This document shows positions 13,411-16,358 of a stretch of 16,358 nucleotides of DNA, piece by piece. Under the pieces are notes generated by a model. The model ran no database searches. It had not been told where the DNA came from and saw only the letters and a program-made list of their open reading frames with translations. The stretch covers positions 1 through 16,358 of the forward strand of contig JACQTL010000088.1 of assembly GCA_016210805.1 (NCBI GenBank), written 5' to 3'. The translations under genes and the position numbers were made by a program. Origin of the DNA: Actinomycetota bacterium. Lineage in GTDB: Bacteria > Actinomycetota > UBA4738 > G016210805. Position 1 is the stretch's first letter. Each line of letters begins with the position of its first letter.

Positions 13411-13839
13411 TCAGGCCCCGCCGCGCACGGCGTCCAGGAACGACTGGAGGATCACGGTCGCCGCGGAGCGGTCGACGGCCCGACGGCGGGCCCGGCCGCC
13501 GGCCCCGGTGGCCCGGAGGGCCCGGTCGGCCTCGGCCGTGGACAGCCGCTCGTCGTGCAGCACGACGGGGACGGGGAGGACGGCCTCCAGGGCCCGGGCG
13601 AACTGCTCAACGTGGCGGGCCCGGGGACCGGCCCGCCCCGACATCGATACCGGATGGCCCAGCACCACCAGCGTCACCTCGTGTTCGGCGACGAGCGCGG
13701 CGATGGCCCGGAGGTCGGCCGGGGCCCCGGTGTGGACCGTCCCCACGGGGAGGGCCAGGCGCCGCTCCGGGTCCGAGACGGCCACCCCGATCCGAGCGTC
13801 CCCGTGGTCAAGGCCGAGGACCCGCCCGGGGGCGCTCAC
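13411..13839 (-). CDS. ruvX: RuvX/YqgF, RNase H-fold putative pre-16S rRNA nuclease
   Basis: The 142-residue protein starts at GTG 13839, sharing GTGA with the alaS stop. RVLGLDHGDARIGVAVSD (residues 6-23) carries the first catalytic Asp (D11) and the family signature. VVLGHPVSMSGRAGPRA matches the usual GLPL-x-DGxxGPQA stretch, VVLHDERLST carries the second acidic motif (E97), and VDRSAATVILQSFLD carries the third (D123). In bacteria YqgF/RuvX is implicated in maturing the 16S rRNA 5' end; an older Holliday-junction role gave its name. Size is standard. A longer open frame upstream lies over alaS and was rejected. It ends four bases from the convergent plus-strand gene. Confidence 0.93.
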   Translation of the reverse strand: MSAPGRVLGLDHGDARIGVAVSDPERRLALPVGTVHTGAPADLRAIAALVAEHEVTLVVLGHPVSMSGRAGPRARHVEQFARALEAVLPVPVVLHDERLSTAEADRALRATGAGGRARRRAVDRSAATVILQSFLDAVRGGA

Positions 13840-16358
13840 CCCCGGGACGCGAGCTCGGTCAGCCGGGCCGGGATCCCCCCCAGGGCCTCGGCCAGGGCTC
13901 CGGCGTTCCGGCCGCCGGCGAAGGCCAGGATGGGCTTGCCCCCCGCGCCCCCGCCGATGGCCCGGGCGGCGTGCTCCAGGAGCAGGGGCGCGGTGATCCC
14001 CCGCTCGACCAGGGGAGCCGTGCACGCCGCCACGAGCAGGGCCCTGCCCCCATCGGCGTTGCCCAGGACCGCGGCTCCCGGCCCCTCCCGCTCCAGGACC
14101 CCCCGGAGGGCCAGGGCCAGCTCGCGCAGGCCGTCGGCGTCCTCCCCGGGGACCTCCGAGACGACCAGGGCCACCCCGTCCACCCGGGAGGCCGCCCCGA
14201 AGAGCGAGGCCACGACCTCGTCCCTCGCGCCCCGGCGGAGCCTCCCCAGCTCGCTCTGGAGCTGCTTGATCTGCTCGACGGCCTTCCGGGCCCGCTCCGG
14301 CGCGCCCTCCAGGTCGCCGGCCCCCAGCGCCGCGGCGACCTCCTCCAGGAGCCTGCGCTCCAGGTTCACCTGCCGGATCGCGCCTGGCCCCACCAGGGCC
14401 TCGATCCGGCGGAGGCCCGACCCGATGCTGGCCTCGTGCAGTATCCGGACCACGGCCACCCTGCCGGTGCGGGGGACGTGCGTGCCCCCGCAGAGCTCCC
14501 GGGAGAAGTCGCCCACCTCCACCACCCGGACCAGCTCGCCGTACCTCTCGCCGAACAGGGCCACCGCGCCCATCCGGCGGGCCTCGTCGAACGTGGTCTC
14601 GAAGGCGCGGACCGGCGCGTCGCCGGCCAGGTGGTCGTTGGCGACGTACTCGGCCTCCTCCAGGAGGTCCCGGGGCACCGCCGAGTGGTGGGTGAAGTCG
14701 AAGCGCAGGCGGCCGGGGGCCACCAGCGACCCGGCCTGCCGGGCGTGCTCGCCGAGGATGTGCTTCAGGGTCCAGTGGACCACGTGGGTGGCCGTGTGGG
14801 ATCGGGCCGTGGCCTCCCGGCGCTCGGCGTCCACCTCGGCCCGGACCTCGTCGCCGCGGCGGACCTCCCCGGCCTCGACGACGCCCCGGTGGACGATGGC
14901 GTCCCCGGGCCCGTACTGCGTGTCCTGCACCCGGACCAGGCCCGTGGAGGTCCGGATCACCCCCACGTCGCCGACCTGGCCGCCCGACTCGGCGTAGAAC
15001 GGCGAGCGGGACAGGATCACGTGGACCTCCTGGCCCTCCCCGGCGACCTCGGCCTCCCCCCCGCCAGCGACCAGGCCCGTCACCGCGGCGTCGGCCTCGA
15101 GGGTCTCGTAGCCGAGGAACTCCGTCCGGCCGGCCCGCCCCGAGACCTCGGCCAGGGCGCCGTCGGCCGCCCCGCCCTTCTTGGCCCTCGCGTCCTCCTG
15201 GGCCCTGGCCACCTGCTCGCGCATCAGCACCCCGAAGCGGTCGGTGTCCACGGGTAGGCCCCGGTCCCCGGCGAGCTCCACGGTCAGCTCGAGCGGGAAG
15301 CCGTGCGTGTCGTGGAGGCGGAAGGCCAGGTCACCAGGGACCTTCCCGGCCTCCCGGGCCGCGGGGAGCTCGGCCTCGAGGAGATGGAGGCCCTGGGATA
15401 GGGTCCGGGAGAACCGCTCCTCCTCGGAGGCGGCCACCTGCAGCACGAAGGCCCTGTTGTCGCGGAGCTCCGGGTACGCGTCGCCGAGCGCCTGGGCGGT
15501 GACCTCCACGAACCTCTCCGTGAACGGGTCCTCGATCCCCAGGCGGCGGGCGTGGCTGACCATCCTCCTGAGCATCCGCCGGAGCACGTAGCCCCGGCCC
15601 TCGTTCGACGGGAGGACGCCGTCGGCGATCAGGAACGTCGTGGCCCGGCCGTGCTCGGCCAGGACCTTGATCGACAGGTCGATCGAGGGGTCCTCGCCGT
15701 GGCGCTTCCCGGCCAGGGCCTCGGCCACCTCGACCATGGGGGCCAGGAGGTCGGTCTCGAAGGCCGATGGCACGTCCTGGAGGACGACGGCCACCCGCTC
15801 CAGGCCGCTCCCGGTGTCGATGTTCCTCTTGGGGAGGTCGCCGATCACGTCGATGTCGTCGTCGCAGAGGTTCTGCATGAACACGAGGTTCCAGATCTCC
15901 AGGAACCGTTCCTCGTCGACGGCGGGACCCCCCTCGGGGCCGTACCTCGGGCCCCGGTCGACGTAGATCTCCGAGGCCGGGCCGCACGGACCGGCCACCC
16001 CCATGTGCCAGAAGTTGTCGGCCTTGCCCCGGCGGACGATCCGGTCCCTGGGGAGGCCGACCTCGTCGGCCCAGATGTCCGCGGCCTCGTCGTCGGTCTC
16101 GAACACCGTGACCCAGAGGAGCCCGGCGTCGATCCCCCAGACCTCGGTGACCAGCTCGTAGGCCCACGCGCTGGCCTCCTCCTTGAAGTAGTCGCCGAAG
16201 GAGAAGTTCCCGAGCATCTCGAAGAAGGTCATGTGCCGGGCGGTCTTGCCGACGTTCTCGATGTCGGTGGTCCGGAAGGACTTCTGCACGGACACCGCCC
16301 GGGGGTAGGGGGGCTCGGCCAGGCCCAGCATGTACTGCTTGAACTGGACCATCCCGGC
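13836..16358 (-). CDS. alaS: Alanyl-tRNA synthetase AlaS (N-terminus beyond window)
   Basis: About 840 residues are present. The first methionine in view lies inside the family's conserved AGMVQFK motif, so roughly the first 40-50 residues are beyond the right edge. The catalytic class II core is clear: RTTDIENVGKTARHMTFFEMLGNFSFGDYFK, then GPCGPASEIYVDRG, WNLVFMQ and DTGSGLERV. The editing domain carries the zinc-binding HTATH (519-523 counted from that methionine) and CGGTHV (621-626). The C-terminal DHHA1-type domain ends with a Gly-rich GGGAGGKPILAFAGG. The enzyme charges tRNA-Ala and deacylates mischarged Ser/Gly. It is intact in the visible part, and its stop overlaps the ruvX start by four bases, making ruvX translation dependent on alaS. 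Confidence 0.97.
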   Translation of the reverse strand, partial: AGMVQFKQYMLGLAEPPYPRAVSVQKSFRTTDIENVGKTARHMTFFEMLGNFSFGDYFKEEASAWAYELVTEVWGIDAGLLWVTVFETDDEAADIWADEVGLPRDRIVRRGKADNFWHMGVAGPCGPASEIYVDRGPRYGPEGGPAVDEERFLEIWNLVFMQNLCDDDIDVIGDLPKRNIDTGSGLERVAVVLQDVPSAFETDLLAPMVEVAEALAGKRHGEDPSIDLSIKVLAEHGRATTFLIADGVLPSNEGRGYVLRRMLRRMVSHARRLGIEDPFTERFVEVTAQALGDAYPELRDNRAFVLQVAASEEERFSRTLSQGLHLLEAELPAAREAGKVPGDLAFRLHDTHGFPLELTVELAGDRGLPVDTDRFGVLMREQVARAQEDARAKKGGAADGALAEVSGRAGRTEFLGYETLEADAAVTGLVAGGGEAEVAGEGQEVHVILSRSPFYAESGGQVGDVGVIRTSTGLVRVQDTQYGPGDAIVHRGVVEAGEVRRGDEVRAEVDAERREATARSHTATHVVHWTLKHILGEHARQAGSLVAPGRLRFDFTHHSAVPRDLLEEAEYVANDHLAGDAPVRAFETTFDEARRMGAVALFGERYGELVRVVEVGDFSRELCGGTHVPRTGRVAVVRILHEASIGSGLRRIEALVGPGAIRQVNLERRLLEEVAAALGAGDLEGAPERARKAVEQIKQLQSELGRLRRGARDEVVASLFGAASRVDGVALVVSEVPGEDADGLRELALALRGVLEREGPGAAVLGNADGGRALLVAACTAPLVERGITAPLLLEHAARAIGGGAGGKPILAFAGGRNAGALAEALGGIPARLTELASRG

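Overview
The window is strongly GC-rich. Its genes are packed with 4- to 14-base overlaps and mostly start with GTG, which suggests a high-GC actinobacterium (Actinomycetota), probably from an uncultured or deep-branching lineage. That assignment is an inference from gene content and order; there is no rRNA or other lineage marker here. Almost everything is transcribed leftward (minus strand), so the layout is described from the right edge to the left.

Right block, about 16358 to 10949: a housekeeping run alaS (5' end cut by the window edge), ruvX, mltG, aroE. alaS and ruvX overlap by 4 bases, and mltG and aroE by about 13. A single plus-strand gene (13011..13406) for a small zinc-ribbon membrane protein sits between ruvX and mltG. 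aroE carries an apparent one-base deletion near 11680-11683 that splits it over two frames, although every catalytic motif is still readable.

Centre and left block, about 10875 to 1: a type IV pilus locus. It holds a Roadblock/LC7-like protein, pilB (extension ATPase), pilT (retraction ATPase, with a Met/Gly-rich tail), pilC (inner-membrane platform), pilA (major pilin), then three minor prepilins and pilD (prepilin peptidase). The first minor prepilin is fused to PKD, Ig-like and FN3 domains, the second is PilW/PulJ-like, and the third is a large PilX/GspK-like protein without Glu5. After a 248-base regulatory gap come a small BldC/excisionase-type HTH regulator and pilM, which runs off the left edge; pilN and pilO would be expected beyond it. 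No secretin gene is seen, consistent with a monoderm.

How the parts work together: PilD matures the prepilins. PilB and PilT drive extension and retraction through PilC, with PilM as the cytoplasmic link. The three minor prepilins probably prime the fibre and decorate its tip. pilA is bracketed by strong hairpins on both sides, so it probably forms its own, more abundant transcript.

The most unusual sequence lies ahead of the HTH-pilM pair. It contains a good sigma-70-type promoter, an upstream 24-base perfect AT-rich palindrome, and seven consecutive 9-base direct repeats (an eighth, weaker unit covers the start codon) that end exactly at the HTH start codon and embed its ribosome binding site. 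In one frame the repeats also read as a 19-residue Trp/Leu-rich leader peptide. A head-to-tail operator for the HTH protein itself, or a translated leader, are the two competing explanations.
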